A stretch of 64,000 nucleotides of DNA from JBFONV01 sp040779335 (GTDB lineage Bacteria; Pseudomonadota; Gammaproteobacteria; Enterobacterales; Alteromonadaceae): positions 806,001 through 870,000 of the forward strand of contig JBFONV010000001.1 of the NCBI GenBank assembly GCA_040779335.1, given 5' to 3'. The notes beneath the pieces are model-generated. The model was not told the DNA's origin and did not search any database. It saw only the letters and a program-made list of their open reading frames with translations. A program made the translations under genes and the position numbers. Shown here piece after piece: positions 16,326 to 26,115 of this stretch (the first letter of the stretch is position 1; the number at the start of each line of letters is the position of its first letter).

Positions 16326-19300
16326 ATGCAAAAACTGTTGCGCCTGTGCCTGTGGCAGGTAATTTTTATAAGCATTTTTTCTGTTAATCTACATGCACGT
16401 GCTGCAGAAGATGATGGAATTCGTATTCGTGGACCTAAAAGCTCAGACGCCTTTCCTTATGATCAATATGGGCCGATAACCCCGAGAGATACCTTGTGGA
16501 ACATCGCTCTCAAGGTGCGTCCAGATCCTAGGTTGTCTATTTATCAAGTGATGCAAGCCTTATATCAAGCTAACCCACAGGCTTTCGCCGAAAATAATTT
16601 AAATCATTTAGTAGATGGTCAATATTTAAAAATTCCGTCCATTAAAGATATGCGGGCTATAGACAGCCGACAAGCACAGCAAAAATCTGATAACGATGAT
16701 AAAATTTGGGATAAAAAAGTTGTAAAAACCCAAGTAAAAAAAGAAATCCTGCCTGAAGAACAAGTCGCTAAAAAGAAAGATTTAGACACAGTTAAACTCG
16801 ATATCAACAATCAATTACAAACCTTAGACTTAAGCCAGCAAGAGCGTTTAACCACCATCCAAAATGATGTTTTAGATTCTATCGATGGTCTGCAAACTAT
16901 TTTAAAAGAAAACGAGTCGTTACGTGGTCGAATATCAGCGTTTAATGATCAGCTTACTAATATTCAAGAAGAAGTCGCTAAAAGTGAACAAGTTAAGCTG
17001 CAAATGGATAGTATGCTTAAATTGCAACAAGAATTGTTGGCCAAGGCTGAAGCGCGCGAAGCAGAATTATTATTAGCGAAACAACGCGCAGAATTAGAAA
17101 AAAATAACTTTATTACCAGTACGCCAGGGCTGGTGATGATGTCGACGTTACCGGCATTGTTAATGCTGGGTTTGGTTATCTTGTTCCTAAGACGCAGAAA
17201 TGCGGAACCAGTGACCGCAACGTCAACCAAAAAGGTTAAATCTAAAGGTAAATCAGAACAAGCTAAAGAAGTTGAAGACATTCAAAGTTTAGATCAAGAG
17301 TTGTCTCTTGATGATGAACTATCATTGGACGAGGAATTGTCACTTGATGATGAGCTATCGATAGATTTAGCTGAGGATGATAGTGATTTATTCTCTGAGA
17401 ATATTGCTGGAGATAAAGAGCAAGATGATGGTGTTATCCATTTGGACGATGAGCTAGACGATCTCGATGACTTAGACGATTTAGGCGATCTTGATGATTT
17501 AGACTCGCTTGATGATTTTGAAGAAGTATCTTTAGATGAAGATGTGTCTTTAGACGAAGATGATAGTAGCGAGCCATTAGAGGGCGGGGAATTAGGTCAA
17601 GGTGATTTAGATGCACTCTTATCAGGATTGGATGAAGAAGCGCCCGAAGACGATTCATCTGATGAGGAGCAACAAGAATCAAGTGAAGCCTTGCCTGATG
17701 GTGTATTAGATCAAAATGCACTAAATGATTTGCTTAATGAAGAAAGTGATGACGATCTGTTAGACCCAGACAGTATTGTTGATGATATTCAACAAGAAGA
17801 AGAGTTGAGCGCAGAACTGACTGATCCTGATGATATTGATGCTCTAATGGACTCAGTGGCTACAGCAGACACAGAGCCAGAAGAAGACTTGAGTGCTGAG
17901 CTGACCGATCCCGATGATATTGATGCCCTAATGAACTCAGTGGCAACAGCAGACGCAGAGCCAGAAGAAGACTTGAGTGCTGAGCTGACCGATCCCGATG
18001 ATATTGATGCCCTAATGAACTCAGTGGCAACAGCGGATGCTGAACCAGAAGAAGACTTGAGTGCTGAGCTGACTGATCCCGATGATATTGACGCTTTAAT
18101 GAACTCAGTGGCAACAGCGGATGCTGAACCAGAAGAAGACTTGAGTGCTGAGCTGACCGATCCCGATGATATTGATGCCCTAATGAACTCAGTGGCAACA
18201 GCGGATGCTGAACCAGAAGAAGACTTGAGTGCTGAGCTGACCGATCCCGACGATATTGATGCCCTAATGAACTCAGTGGCAACAGCGAACGATGAACCAG
18301 AAGAACAGCCTGTAGAAGATTTCAGCGCAGAACTCACTGATCCCGATGATATTGACGCCCTAATGAACTCAGTGGCAACAGCAGATGCAGAGCCAGAAGA
18401 AGAGTCAGTAGAAGATCTCAGCGCAGAACTCAGCGATCCCGATGATATTGACGCCTTAATGGACGCAGTGGCAACACCAGATGCAGAGCCAGTAGAAGAT
18501 CTCAGCGCAGAACTCAGCGATCCCGATGATATTGACGCCTTAATGGACGCAGTGGCAACACCAGATGCCGAACCAGAAGAACAGCCAGTAGAAGATCTCA
18601 GCGCAGAACTCACCGATCCCGATGATATTGACGCCTTAATGGACGCAGTGGCAACACCAGATGCTGAACCAGAAAAACAGCCAGTAGAAGATCTCAGTGC
18701 AGAATTGACCGATCCTGATGATATTGATGCCTTAATGGATTCAATGTCAAATGAGACTGAAATAGCGGAACCTGATGATATTGATGCGCTGTTAAATCAA
18801 GTTCAAGGCAATGAAGAACTGGATATTTCAGAAGCTCAAGCGGTGACCGATAACGAAGATGTTTTAACTGAAGAATTACCTGATAAGGTCAGCGAAAGCA
18901 AAGCGAAAATTGAAGCATTTACCGACGATTATATAGCGCCATTTCTAGCGGTTGATCTGTCTGATTTACGGAGCGATACCACAAAGGGTGATAATGAAAC
19001 AGAGGGTTCAGGAGAGGTTGATACAGCAACTGATAGTGCGGATGAGCAAATCAGTAATGCAGATGATATTGATGATCTGCTAGATGATGTACAAAATACT
19101 GCTGTCGATGAGAATCAAGGTTTTGATGAAGAAGAGTTAGATGTAGATTCACTTATTGCAGAAGTTAACGGTGAGCAAGCGCCCGAAGATGAGAAATCAA
19201 TCGATATCGGTGATGACTTTGATAGTGACCCTAGTAATGAAGACGCTGTTGATGATGTTACCGAGGCATTAAATAGTGACTTTGATGAGTCAACGTTAAG

Positions 19301-19928
19301 CCAATTATTGACCGACGAAAAAGATGAACCATCAAACATCGAACTTTCACCAGACTTTACCGATAGCAATGTACTGGCAGATCTATTATCTGATGATAGT
19401 GAAGAGAAAGACGCTGTTGTTGAAGCAACTGAAATAGAGGATATTCAGGAGCTTGATAGTTTAGACTTTGACGAGTTATTGGCCAATATAGAAGAAGAAT
19501 CAACCCCTAGTGATGAAGATGATATAGACTTATCAGCAGATCTTGATGACGAAAGCTTTGATATCGGAGATGATATTTTGTCTGTTGACGATGGTGAGTC
19601 TGTGGAACTAGATAGCGACGAAACTGATTTTGTTTCTGTAGATTCGCTGTTATCTGATAGTTTGGACATTGATGCAACAGAAGAGCCTTATAATAAAAAT
19701 AAAATTGATGTCGGTTTAGATGAATTCCCTGAGTTTACAGATGGTGTTGAGCCTTTTGATGTCGATGAAGATGATGATAACGGTATGGCGGCTAAACTAG
19801 ATTTGGCAAAAGTCTATATTGAAATCGGGGACAATGAAAACGCTGAAGTCATACTATTAGATGTGCAAAGTAATGGTGATGCGCAACAGCAGTTTGAAGC
19901 GCAGCAATTACTGGATAACATGAAATAA
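16326..19928 (+). CDS. fimV: FimV-family polar hub protein with acidic repeats
   Basis: Large inner-membrane protein that organises the cell pole and type IV pilus or flagellar components in relatives such as Pseudomonas FimV and Vibrio HubP. The ATG at 16326 gives 1200 residues and a signal peptide ending near LHARA|AEDD. A LysM-like periplasmic domain (about 45-110: TPRDTLWNIALKVRP to GQYLKIPS), a coiled coil (about 160-255) and one membrane helix (about 268-290, followed by LRRR) come first. A very acidic cytoplasmic region with eleven 28-32-residue repeats (about 492-805) follows. The last ~48 residues (MAAKLDLAKVYIEIGD...) are the FimV C-terminal domain. The gene lies between asd and truA, the usual fimV position. 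Confidence 0.93.
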   Translation: MQKLLRLCLWQVIFISIFSVNLHARAAEDDGIRIRGPKSSDAFPYDQYGPITPRDTLWNIALKVRPDPRLSIYQVMQALYQANPQAFAENNLNHLVDGQYLKIPSIKDMRAIDSRQAQQKSDNDDKIWDKKVVKTQVKKEILPEEQVAKKKDLDTVKLDINNQLQTLDLSQQERLTTIQNDVLDSIDGLQTILKENESLRGRISAFNDQLTNIQEEVAKSEQVKLQMDSMLKLQQELLAKAEAREAELLLAKQRAELEKNNFITSTPGLVMMSTLPALLMLGLVILFLRRRNAEPVTATSTKKVKSKGKSEQAKEVEDIQSLDQELSLDDELSLDEELSLDDELSIDLAEDDSDLFSENIAGDKEQDDGVIHLDDELDDLDDLDDLGDLDDLDSLDDFEEVSLDEDVSLDEDDSSEPLEGGELGQGDLDALLSGLDEEAPEDDSSDEEQQESSEALPDGVLDQNALNDLLNEESDDDLLDPDSIVDDIQQEEELSAELTDPDDIDALMDSVATADTEPEEDLSAELTDPDDIDALMNSVATADAEPEEDLSAELTDPDDIDALMNSVATADAEPEEDLSAELTDPDDIDALMNSVATADAEPEEDLSAELTDPDDIDALMNSVATADAEPEEDLSAELTDPDDIDALMNSVATANDEPEEQPVEDFSAELTDPDDIDALMNSVATADAEPEEESVEDLSAELSDPDDIDALMDAVATPDAEPVEDLSAELSDPDDIDALMDAVATPDAEPEEQPVEDLSAELTDPDDIDALMDAVATPDAEPEKQPVEDLSAELTDPDDIDALMDSMSNETEIAEPDDIDALLNQVQGNEELDISEAQAVTDNEDVLTEELPDKVSESKAKIEAFTDDYIAPFLAVDLSDLRSDTTKGDNETEGSGEVDTATDSADEQISNADDIDDLLDDVQNTAVDENQGFDEEELDVDSLIAEVNGEQAPEDEKSIDIGDDFDSDPSNEDAVDDVTEALNSDFDESTLSQLLTDEKDEPSNIELSPDFTDSNVLADLLSDDSEEKDAVVEATEIEDIQELDSLDFDELLANIEEESTPSDEDDIDLSADLDDESFDIGDDILSVDDGESVELDSDETDFVSVDSLLSDSLDIDATEEPYNKNKIDVGLDEFPEFTDGVEPFDVDEDDDNGMAAKLDLAKVYIEIGDNENAEVILLDVQSNGDAQQQFEAQQLLDNMK
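17803..18756 (+). repeat. Tandem repeats inside fimV
   Basis: Eleven in-frame copies of an 84-96-base unit encode DLSAELTDPDDIDALMNSVA plus a variable tail such as TADAEPEE, with a partial twelfth (PDDIDALLNQV). Copies 2-5 are identical at protein level and nearly so in DNA. Copies 6, 7, 9 and 10 carry an extra four-residue insert of the QPVE/ESVE type. All lengths are multiples of three, so copy-number change would keep the frame. Confidence 0.95.
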
Positions 19929-19965
19929 TAGTGCGTAAGTAATTCATAGTTTTCTTACTATAACG

Positions 19966-20005
19966 TGAAGCCACCGAGTGTAATACACCACTAAGAGTGG
20001 CTTCA
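19966..20005. other. Nested hairpin between fimV and truA
   Basis: The outer stem TGAAGCCAC (19966-19974) pairs with GTGGCTTCA (19997-20005), and an inner stem GTGTA pairs with TACAC (19978-19982 with 19984-19988, alternative to other foldings). No T-run follows, so it is a possible weak terminator or processing site. Confidence 0.4.
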
Positions 20006-20121
20006 TATATTTTGCTATTCCAATCGAAGTAAGCGCCCACCTCGAATAGTTCTCGGGGGAAATTCTTGGCACATTAATAAAAATCATGGATAATGCGCGA
20101 CCAAAGCAATTGGAGGTCGAT

Positions 20122-20904
20122 ATGCGTTATGCGTTAGGGGTTGAATATGACGGAACTAATTACTGTGGATGGCAACGACAGAAGAGTGTAGTCAGTGTTC
20201 AGCAAACGCTAGAAGAAGCATTGTCAAAAATTGCCGATCAGCCTATTGAGGTCATTTGTGCAGGCCGAACAGATACTGGCGTAAATGCAACCAATCAAGT
20301 AATCCATTTTGACACCGATAAAGTCAGAAAAGATGTGGCCTGGACATTAGGAGTTAATACTAACTTACCTAAAGATATTGCGGTGACTTGGGTAAAGGAA
20401 GTTAATGACGAATTTCATGCCCGCTTTAGCGCTACCGCGCGTCGATATCGTTATATTATCCATAACAATCAGTTGCGCTCGGCAATATTAAGCCGAGGGC
20501 TTAGTTTTTGCCATTACCCATTAGATGAACAATTAATGCATAAAGCGGCACAGTATTTAGTGGGGCGTCATGATTTTACTTCGTTTCGTACTGTTCACTG
20601 CCAATCTCACTCACCACACAGAACCTTGCATCACTGTAATGTTACGCGCCAAGGCGAATATATTATTTTAGATGTAAAAGGGAATGCATTTTTACATCAT
20701 ATGGTGAGAAATATCGCCGGTAGTTTAATGAGAGTGGGACAGGAGTTAGAATCTGTGGAATGGATTAAAGAGGTTTTAGCGGCTAAAAATAGGTGTGTCG
20801 CCGGTATCACTGCACCAGCAAGTGGGTTATATTTTGTCGGCGTGGATTATCCAGAGGAATTTCAGATCCCAATAAGAAATATGGGACCTTTATTTTTAAA
20901 TTAA
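20122..20904 (+). CDS. truA: tRNA pseudouridine synthase TruA
   Basis: Makes pseudouridine at positions 38-40 of the tRNA anticodon arm. The ATG at 20122 is preferred because GGAGG (20112-20116) is ideally spaced; an in-frame ATG at 20086 lacks such support. It has 260 residues. The catalytic aspartate is in CAGRTDTGV (residue 51). The conserved FHARFSATARRYRY, DFTSFR and FLHHMVRNIAGSLM segments are present, ending in NMGPLFLN. All family landmarks match E. coli TruA. Confidence 0.96.
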   Translation: MRYALGVEYDGTNYCGWQRQKSVVSVQQTLEEALSKIADQPIEVICAGRTDTGVNATNQVIHFDTDKVRKDVAWTLGVNTNLPKDIAVTWVKEVNDEFHARFSATARRYRYIIHNNQLRSAILSRGLSFCHYPLDEQLMHKAAQYLVGRHDFTSFRTVHCQSHSPHRTLHHCNVTRQGEYIILDVKGNAFLHHMVRNIAGSLMRVGQELESVEWIKEVLAAKNRCVAGITAPASGLYFVGVDYPEEFQIPIRNMGPLFLN

Positions 20905-21118
20905 CCTAAACTTGTGCTAGCGAAAGCTTATTACCAGTAAATATGTAAAGGTTAAAAAAGTAAAACAAACAAAACAGACCAGTTTTTTATATAAAAAATG
21001 AGTTAAACTATGTTCTAATTCGCGGTTATATTTGTTTTCATTATATATTTGATGATTTCATGGTTATAAAATCATCATTAATCGACACTAAATCGTTGCA
21101 ACAGGCAAAATTTAAATT

Positions 21119-21973
21119 ATGAGCTGGATAGAAAAAATTCTCCCAAAAGCAAAAGCGACTACTAAACGCAATATTCCTGAAGGTGTATGGAGTAAGTGTA
21201 CATCTTGTAATGCTGTACTATATAAAGTGGAATTGGACCGACAAATGTCTGTGTGTCCTAAATGCGACCATCATATGCGTATCACTGCGCGTAAACGTAT
21301 TGAAGGCTTTTTGGATCAGGGAGAGCGTGTTGAAATAGGCGAACAGTTTGAGCCACACGATATTTTGAAATTTAAAGACTCAAAACGTTATAAAGATCGT
21401 CTCAGTGCGGCGCAAAAAAGTACCGGTGAAAAAGACGCATTAGTTGTCATGAAAGGCGAACTACTTGGTATGCCAATTGTTGCGGCAGCTTTTGAATTTT
21501 CGTTCTTAGGTGGTTCAATGGCTTCAGTGGTTGGCGCGCGTTTTGTTGCTGGCGTAGAATACTGTTTGGAGCACAATTTACCATTTGTTTGCTTTTCAGC
21601 AAGTGGCGGTGCACGCATGCAAGAAGCATTATTTTCATTAATGCAAATGGCAAAAACAAGTGCGGCACTGGCTAAAATGAGTGAAAAAGGTCTCCCTTAT
21701 GTGTCGGTATTAACCGATCCTACGATGGGCGGCGTGTCTGCAAGTTTAGCCATGTTAGGTGATATTAATGTTGCCGAGCCTAAAGCATTGATTGGTTTTG
21801 CCGGACCTCGTGTTATTGAACAAACTGTCCGTGAGAAATTACCAGAAGGTTTTCAACGTAGTGAATTTTTACTAGAGAAAGGTGCAATTGATCTAATTGT
21901 TGATCGCCGCCAGATGCGAGATACATTGGGGCGCCTTATTGCTAAATTTACTGGACAACCAAGTCCTAATTAG
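21119..21973 (+). CDS. accD: Acetyl-CoA carboxylase carboxyltransferase beta subunit
   Basis: With AccA it transfers the carboxyl group from biotin to acetyl-CoA to form malonyl-CoA, the committed step of fatty acid synthesis. It is 284 residues. The N-terminal zinc ribbon has cysteines at 27, 30, 46 and 49 (WSKCTSC...VCPKC). The crotonase-fold core includes FSASGGARMQE, TDPTMGGVSASLAMLGD and FAGPRVIEQTV. It starts the conserved accD-folC-dedD-cvpA-purF run; folC begins ten bases after its stop. Confidence 0.97.
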   Translation: MSWIEKILPKAKATTKRNIPEGVWSKCTSCNAVLYKVELDRQMSVCPKCDHHMRITARKRIEGFLDQGERVEIGEQFEPHDILKFKDSKRYKDRLSAAQKSTGEKDALVVMKGELLGMPIVAAAFEFSFLGGSMASVVGARFVAGVEYCLEHNLPFVCFSASGGARMQEALFSLMQMAKTSAALAKMSEKGLPYVSVLTDPTMGGVSASLAMLGDINVAEPKALIGFAGPRVIEQTVREKLPEGFQRSEFLLEKGAIDLIVDRRQMRDTLGRLIAKFTGQPSPN

Positions 21974-21982
21974 TCGCTAACT

Positions 21983-23248
21983 ATGTTCTCACCTTCAAAA
22001 AGCCACTCTCAAGCAAAAAGCCTAGCAGAGTGGCTTTCTTACTTAGAAACTATCCATAGTACTGAAATAGACTTAGGGTTAGCTCGAATTCAAAGCGTTG
22101 CGACGACTCTTGGCATAGACTTGAGCTTTGCTCAGGTGATAACTGTTGCCGGTACAAACGGTAAAGGGACAACTTGTGCCTTTCTTGAGAATGCATTACT
22201 TAATGAAAATAAGTCTGTTGCCGTTTATTCCTCGCCACATATTGAACGTTTTAACGAACGTTTAAGGCTTAATAAGCAAGATGTAGATGATAGCAGCTTA
22301 GTCAGTGCCTTTGAAATTATCGAAGAAAAGCGCGGCACAACATCGCTAACCTACTATGAGTATACAACCCTTGCAGCCTTTATTGTGTTGATGCAAACTC
22401 GTCCTGACTTTATCATTTTGGAGGTTGGGTTAGGCGGAAGGTTAGATGCAACCAATATTATTAATGCCAATATAAGTGTTATCACCACCGTTGACTTAGA
22501 TCACCAAGCATTCTTGGGCAATGATCGCGAGTCTATTGGTTACGAAAAAGCGGGCATTATGCGTGGGCACGGTATTACGGTAGTAGGTGATCTCATGACG
22601 CCAAAATCAGTGCTTAACTACGGCGAGAAACTTTCCTGTACCATGTATGTGCGTGAACGTGATTTTTTGTTAAGTAAAAATGATGGTATTACACCTTGGC
22701 AATGGCACTTTAATTCATATCATTTAGCTAATTTACATCAGCCAAATATCCCAATTGACAATGTTGCAACGGCATTGACGGTATTAGCATTGCTTGATGT
22801 GACGCTTGATGAAGAAAAAGTAAATGGCCTGATCGATATGACTAAAGTGTCTGGGCGTACTGAGTTATTTCATCGTAACTGTGATGTTATGCTCGATGTC
22901 GGCCATAATCCTCAGGCGGCTCGTTACTTGGCTGAAGTTGTTGCTCGTAAAGGCTATAAAAAAGTTTACGCCGTGGTAGGAATGTTAGCTGATAAAGATA
23001 TTGAAAATACTTTAAAGCCGCTGGGCGAAATCGTTAGCCATTGGTACCTAGCAAGTTTACAAGTGCCACGGGCAGCCGATGCAAATCTTGTTAGTGAAAA
23101 GATAGCCGCTGTGTCATCGCACTTCAATTGTTTTGACAATGTCACTCAGGCATTTACAATGGCTACTAAAAATGCAGAAGCAACGGATTTAGTACTGGTT
23201 TTTGGTTCCTTTTATACCGTCGCTGAAGTAAGGCGTTTGCTAGTTTAG
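21983..23248 (+). CDS. folC: Dihydrofolate/folylpolyglutamate synthase
   Basis: Adds glutamate to dihydropteroate to make dihydrofolate, then extends folate polyglutamate tails. It is 421 residues (E. coli 422). The Mur-ligase-type P-loop VAGTNGKGTT is at about residues 55-64, followed by YSSPHIERFNER, LEVGLGGRLDATN and the C-terminal LDVGHNPQAARYLAE. Its stop codon TAG at 23246-23248 overlaps the ribosome-binding site of the next gene. Confidence 0.96.
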   Translation: MFSPSKSHSQAKSLAEWLSYLETIHSTEIDLGLARIQSVATTLGIDLSFAQVITVAGTNGKGTTCAFLENALLNENKSVAVYSSPHIERFNERLRLNKQDVDDSSLVSAFEIIEEKRGTTSLTYYEYTTLAAFIVLMQTRPDFIILEVGLGGRLDATNIINANISVITTVDLDHQAFLGNDRESIGYEKAGIMRGHGITVVGDLMTPKSVLNYGEKLSCTMYVRERDFLLSKNDGITPWQWHFNSYHLANLHQPNIPIDNVATALTVLALLDVTLDEEKVNGLIDMTKVSGRTELFHRNCDVMLDVGHNPQAARYLAEVVARKGYKKVYAVVGMLADKDIENTLKPLGEIVSHWYLASLQVPRAADANLVSEKIAAVSSHFNCFDNVTQAFTMATKNAEATDLVLVFGSFYTVAEVRRLLV

Positions 23249-23257
23249 GAGTTTCCT

Positions 23258-23917
23258 TTGTCTACACCTTTTCAAAATAGATTAGTCGGTACTATTATTG
23301 TGGCCGCAGCTGCAGTTATATTTTTACCCGATATCCTTGATGGCGATAAAAAAACAAAATTGGCTGACTTTGAAGGACTTCCTAAAGCACCCGTCATTGA
23401 AGCAAACGGTGCGAGCAAAGCCTTTCCCGAAGATAAACTTAAGCAATTACCGCAACAAACTCTTAGTGATGAAAAAGCGCTAGACGATGAACCTATCGCA
23501 AGTGCTGCTCAGTCACAGGTAGAGCCAATGTCAGTAGAAACAAATACCGATATGGTACGAGTTGATACCATGGCTAAAAACGATTCGTTTAAAACTATTG
23601 ACGTCGACAACACGGTCAATACAGAGCCAAAAGAATCAGCGACTCAATCCTTACCGGAGCGCGCCGCAGTAAATCAAGCGTGGGTGATACAATTGGGCAG
23701 TTTTCGTCATAAAAAGAATGTCGATGAGCTGGTTGCTAAATTAAAGAAAAATGGTTATACCGCATTCACTAAACCAATAAAAACAAAAAATGGTAATTTG
23801 ACCAAAGTCTTTATTGGTCCAGAGTTATCAAAAACATCTATTGAAAAAAAGTTACCTAAACTTAAAGACTTAACAAATGTTCAGGGAAAGTTGGCGCGTT
23901 TTTACCCGACAAAATAA
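23258..23917 (+). CDS. dedD: DedD-like SPOR-domain protein
   Basis: Septal-ring protein that binds denuded peptidoglycan at the division site through its SPOR domain. It is 219 residues with a TTG start at 23258, supported by AGGAG (23247-23251) at good spacing. A membrane helix (about 7-24: RLVGTIIVAAAAVIFLPDIL) with the typical DILDG ending is followed by a low-complexity periplasmic linker and a SPOR domain (about 143-217, starting at AWVIQLGSFRHKKNVDEL). Position between folC and cvpA is the same as E. coli dedD. Confidence 0.9.
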   Translation: MSTPFQNRLVGTIIVAAAAVIFLPDILDGDKKTKLADFEGLPKAPVIEANGASKAFPEDKLKQLPQQTLSDEKALDDEPIASAAQSQVEPMSVETNTDMVRVDTMAKNDSFKTIDVDNTVNTEPKESATQSLPERAAVNQAWVIQLGSFRHKKNVDELVAKLKKNGYTAFTKPIKTKNGNLTKVFIGPELSKTSIEKKLPKLKDLTNVQGKLARFYPTK

Positions 23918-23987
23918 TAAAAAAGTAGGCATGTGAAGCTAGCTTCTGGTAGACTACGCGCCTCTAAATAATGAGAACTCTCGATTT

Positions 23988-24470
23988 ATGGTTTGGATAG
24001 ATTATGCCATCTTGGCTGTTATTGGCATATCAACATTAATCAGTTTAGTAAGGGGCTTTGTTAAAGAAGCAGTCTCTTTAGTTATCTGGATTAGTGCTTT
24101 TTTTATTGCCAGTACATTCTATGCAAACCTTGCTACTTATTTGACCAATATTTCAGATCAATTCCTGCGTAATGCAGCAGCTATTGCTATCCTTTTTGTT
24201 ACTACTTTAATCCTTGGAGCGTTAATTAATTACCTTATCGGGCAATTAGTTGATAAAACAGGATTAACTGGAACAGACAGAGTGTTAGGGATCGCTTTCG
24301 GTGCGTTACGGGGTGTGTTAATTGTTAGTGCTGTGCTCTTTTTTATGGATGCATTCACCCCCATGGCCCAGAGCCAATGGTGGCAAAGTTCGCAATTAAT
24401 ACCTGAATTTCAATTGGTTATTGAGTGGTTCTTTGAGTATCTCAAGCAAACATCAAGTTTTCTAACTTAA
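23988..24470 (+). CDS. cvpA: CvpA family inner-membrane protein
   Basis: Named for colicin V production in E. coli; it is a small membrane protein whose biochemical role is unclear. It is 160 residues with four predicted membrane helices (about 3-20, 27-50, 62-85 and 100-120), including the family phrases VRGFVKEAVSLVIWI and TDRVLGIAFGALRGVLIV. It lies 25 bases upstream of purF, the classical cvpA-purF arrangement. No PurR-like box is visible before it. Confidence 0.93.
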   Translation: MVWIDYAILAVIGISTLISLVRGFVKEAVSLVIWISAFFIASTFYANLATYLTNISDQFLRNAAAIAILFVTTLILGALINYLIGQLVDKTGLTGTDRVLGIAFGALRGVLIVSAVLFFMDAFTPMAQSQWWQSSQLIPEFQLVIEWFFEYLKQTSSFLT

Positions 24471-24495
24471 TAGATCCTTCAGCGGAGATAAGTTC

Positions 24496-26007
24496 ATGTG
24501 TGGTATTGTTGGCATTGTTGGTAAAACACCCGTAAGTCAGGCATTGTACGACGGATTAACGGTGCTACAGCATCGAGGTCAAGACGCAGCTGGTATTGTT
24601 ACTATCTATGACAATACGTTTAGATTACGTAAAGCAAATGGTTTAGTTAAGGATGTTTTCCACACTCGTCATATGATGAGATTGCAGGGAAATATTGGTA
24701 TAGGTCATATTCGCTACCCAACTGCCGGTACGTCTAGTTCATCTGAAGCACAGCCTTTTTATGCTAATTCACCCTTCGGCATTTCTTTAGCGCATAATGG
24801 TAATCTAACCAATGCTGAAGAACTAAAAGAGTGGTTATATAAAGTGGCTCGTCGTCATGTAAATACGACGTCAGATTCTGAATTGTTATTAAATATTTTG
24901 GGTCATGAACTTCAACATAATGATAGTTTAGATCTTACACCTGATGATATTTTTTCCGCTGTAAGTAATGTTCATCAACGAGTTCGTGGTGCTTACGCTT
25001 CTGTCGCGCTTATTATTGGCCATGGCATGTTGGCATTTCGTGATCCAAACGGTATTCGACCACTTGTTTTCGGTAAACGTGAAACAGAAAAGGGCGTGGA
25101 ATATATGGTCGCCTCAGAATCGGTTGCTTTGGATGCGAATGAATTTACTTTTGTTCGTGATGTGGCGCCAGGTGAAGCTATTTTCTTTACCGAAGATGGC
25201 CAATTACATAGTCGTCAATGTGCACAAAACCCTACTTATAGTCCATGTATTTTCGAGTTTGTTTATTTTGCACGCCCAGACTCTACCATCGATAAAATTT
25301 CCGTCTATGGTTCTAGAATTGAAATGGGTAGAAAATTAGGTAAAAAAATTGCACAGGAATGGGCCGATTTAGATATAGATGTGGTTATTCCTATTCCTGA
25401 AACCTCGTGCGATTCAGCGTTGCAAATCGCCCAGCAGTTAAATATACCGTACCGTCAGGGCTTTGTTAAAAACCGTTATATTGGTCGCACCTTTATCATG
25501 CCGGGGCAGGAACAGCGTAAGAAATCTGTCAGACAAAAACTTAATGCCATCAAAGCTGAATTTGTTGGTAAGAATGTATTACTGGTAGATGATTCTATTG
25601 TTCGAGGAACCACTTCTGGTCAAATCATTGATATGGCTCGAGCAGCAGGCGCTAAAAAAGTGTACTTTGCCTCAGCGGCACCTGAAGTTAGATTTCCAAA
25701 CGTGTATGGTATTGATATGCCAAGCGCGAACGAATTAATTGCTCACGGTCGAGAATTAGATGGTATTTGCGACATGATCGGTGCTGATAAGTTGATCTTT
25801 CAATCAATTGAAGATTTAAAAGCTGCCGTATCTGTAGGTAACCCTGACATCACCATGTTTGATACCTCGGTCTTTGATGGCAATTACATCACCAACGATA
25901 TTGATCAGTCATATTTAGAAAAACTTGATGCGATGCGCAATAACGAAAGCAAGGAGACTTCAGATAAAAATGCAGACTCGATCATTGACATGCACAACGA
26001 AGGTTAA
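24496..26007 (+). CDS. purF: Amidophosphoribosyltransferase PurF
   Basis: First step of purine synthesis: moves glutamine amide nitrogen onto PRPP to give phosphoribosylamine. It is 503 residues (E. coli 505). After Met removal the nucleophilic cysteine is N-terminal (MCGIVGIVG). The glutaminase motifs IGHIRYPTAG and LAHNGNLTN and the PRPP-binding loop VLLVDDSIVRGTTSG are intact. GGAG at 24484-24487 supports the start. It is last in the accD operon-like run, followed by a bidirectional terminator. Confidence 0.98.
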   Translation: MCGIVGIVGKTPVSQALYDGLTVLQHRGQDAAGIVTIYDNTFRLRKANGLVKDVFHTRHMMRLQGNIGIGHIRYPTAGTSSSSEAQPFYANSPFGISLAHNGNLTNAEELKEWLYKVARRHVNTTSDSELLLNILGHELQHNDSLDLTPDDIFSAVSNVHQRVRGAYASVALIIGHGMLAFRDPNGIRPLVFGKRETEKGVEYMVASESVALDANEFTFVRDVAPGEAIFFTEDGQLHSRQCAQNPTYSPCIFEFVYFARPDSTIDKISVYGSRIEMGRKLGKKIAQEWADLDIDVVIPIPETSCDSALQIAQQLNIPYRQGFVKNRYIGRTFIMPGQEQRKKSVRQKLNAIKAEFVGKNVLLVDDSIVRGTTSGQIIDMARAAGAKKVYFASAAPEVRFPNVYGIDMPSANELIAHGRELDGICDMIGADKLIFQSIEDLKAAVSVGNPDITMFDTSVFDGNYITNDIDQSYLEKLDAMRNNESKETSDKNADSIIDMHNEG

Positions 26008-26044
26008 TTGATTTGTTTAGTTAATATAATAAATTTAACCATTA

Positions 26045-26071
26045 AAAAAGGCATCAAATGATGCCTTTTTT
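26045..26071. terminator. Bidirectional terminator between purF and the Yip1 gene
   Basis: The stem AAAAAGGCATC (26045-26055) pairs with GATGCCTTTTT (26060-26070) around AAAT. A-rich and T-rich flanks allow use in both directions between two convergent genes. Confidence 0.85.
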
Positions 26072-26115
26072 GCTCTCGGGATATTATCTCGAAATATCTT
26101 TATATTAAAAGATGC

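Noticed and set aside
17789..18613. 274-residue serine-rich ORF on the minus strand and another at 17860-18282
   Set aside because: Both are open only because the fimV repeat unit lacks stops in those frames, giving monotonous repeats with no ribosome-binding site or family.
17803..18756. CRISPR-like regular array
   Set aside because: Units are contiguous, without unique spacers, and encode an in-frame protein repeat, so it is a coding minisatellite.
23918..23987. PurR operator before cvpA-purF
   Set aside because: No ACGCAAACGTTTGCGT-like palindrome is present in the gap.
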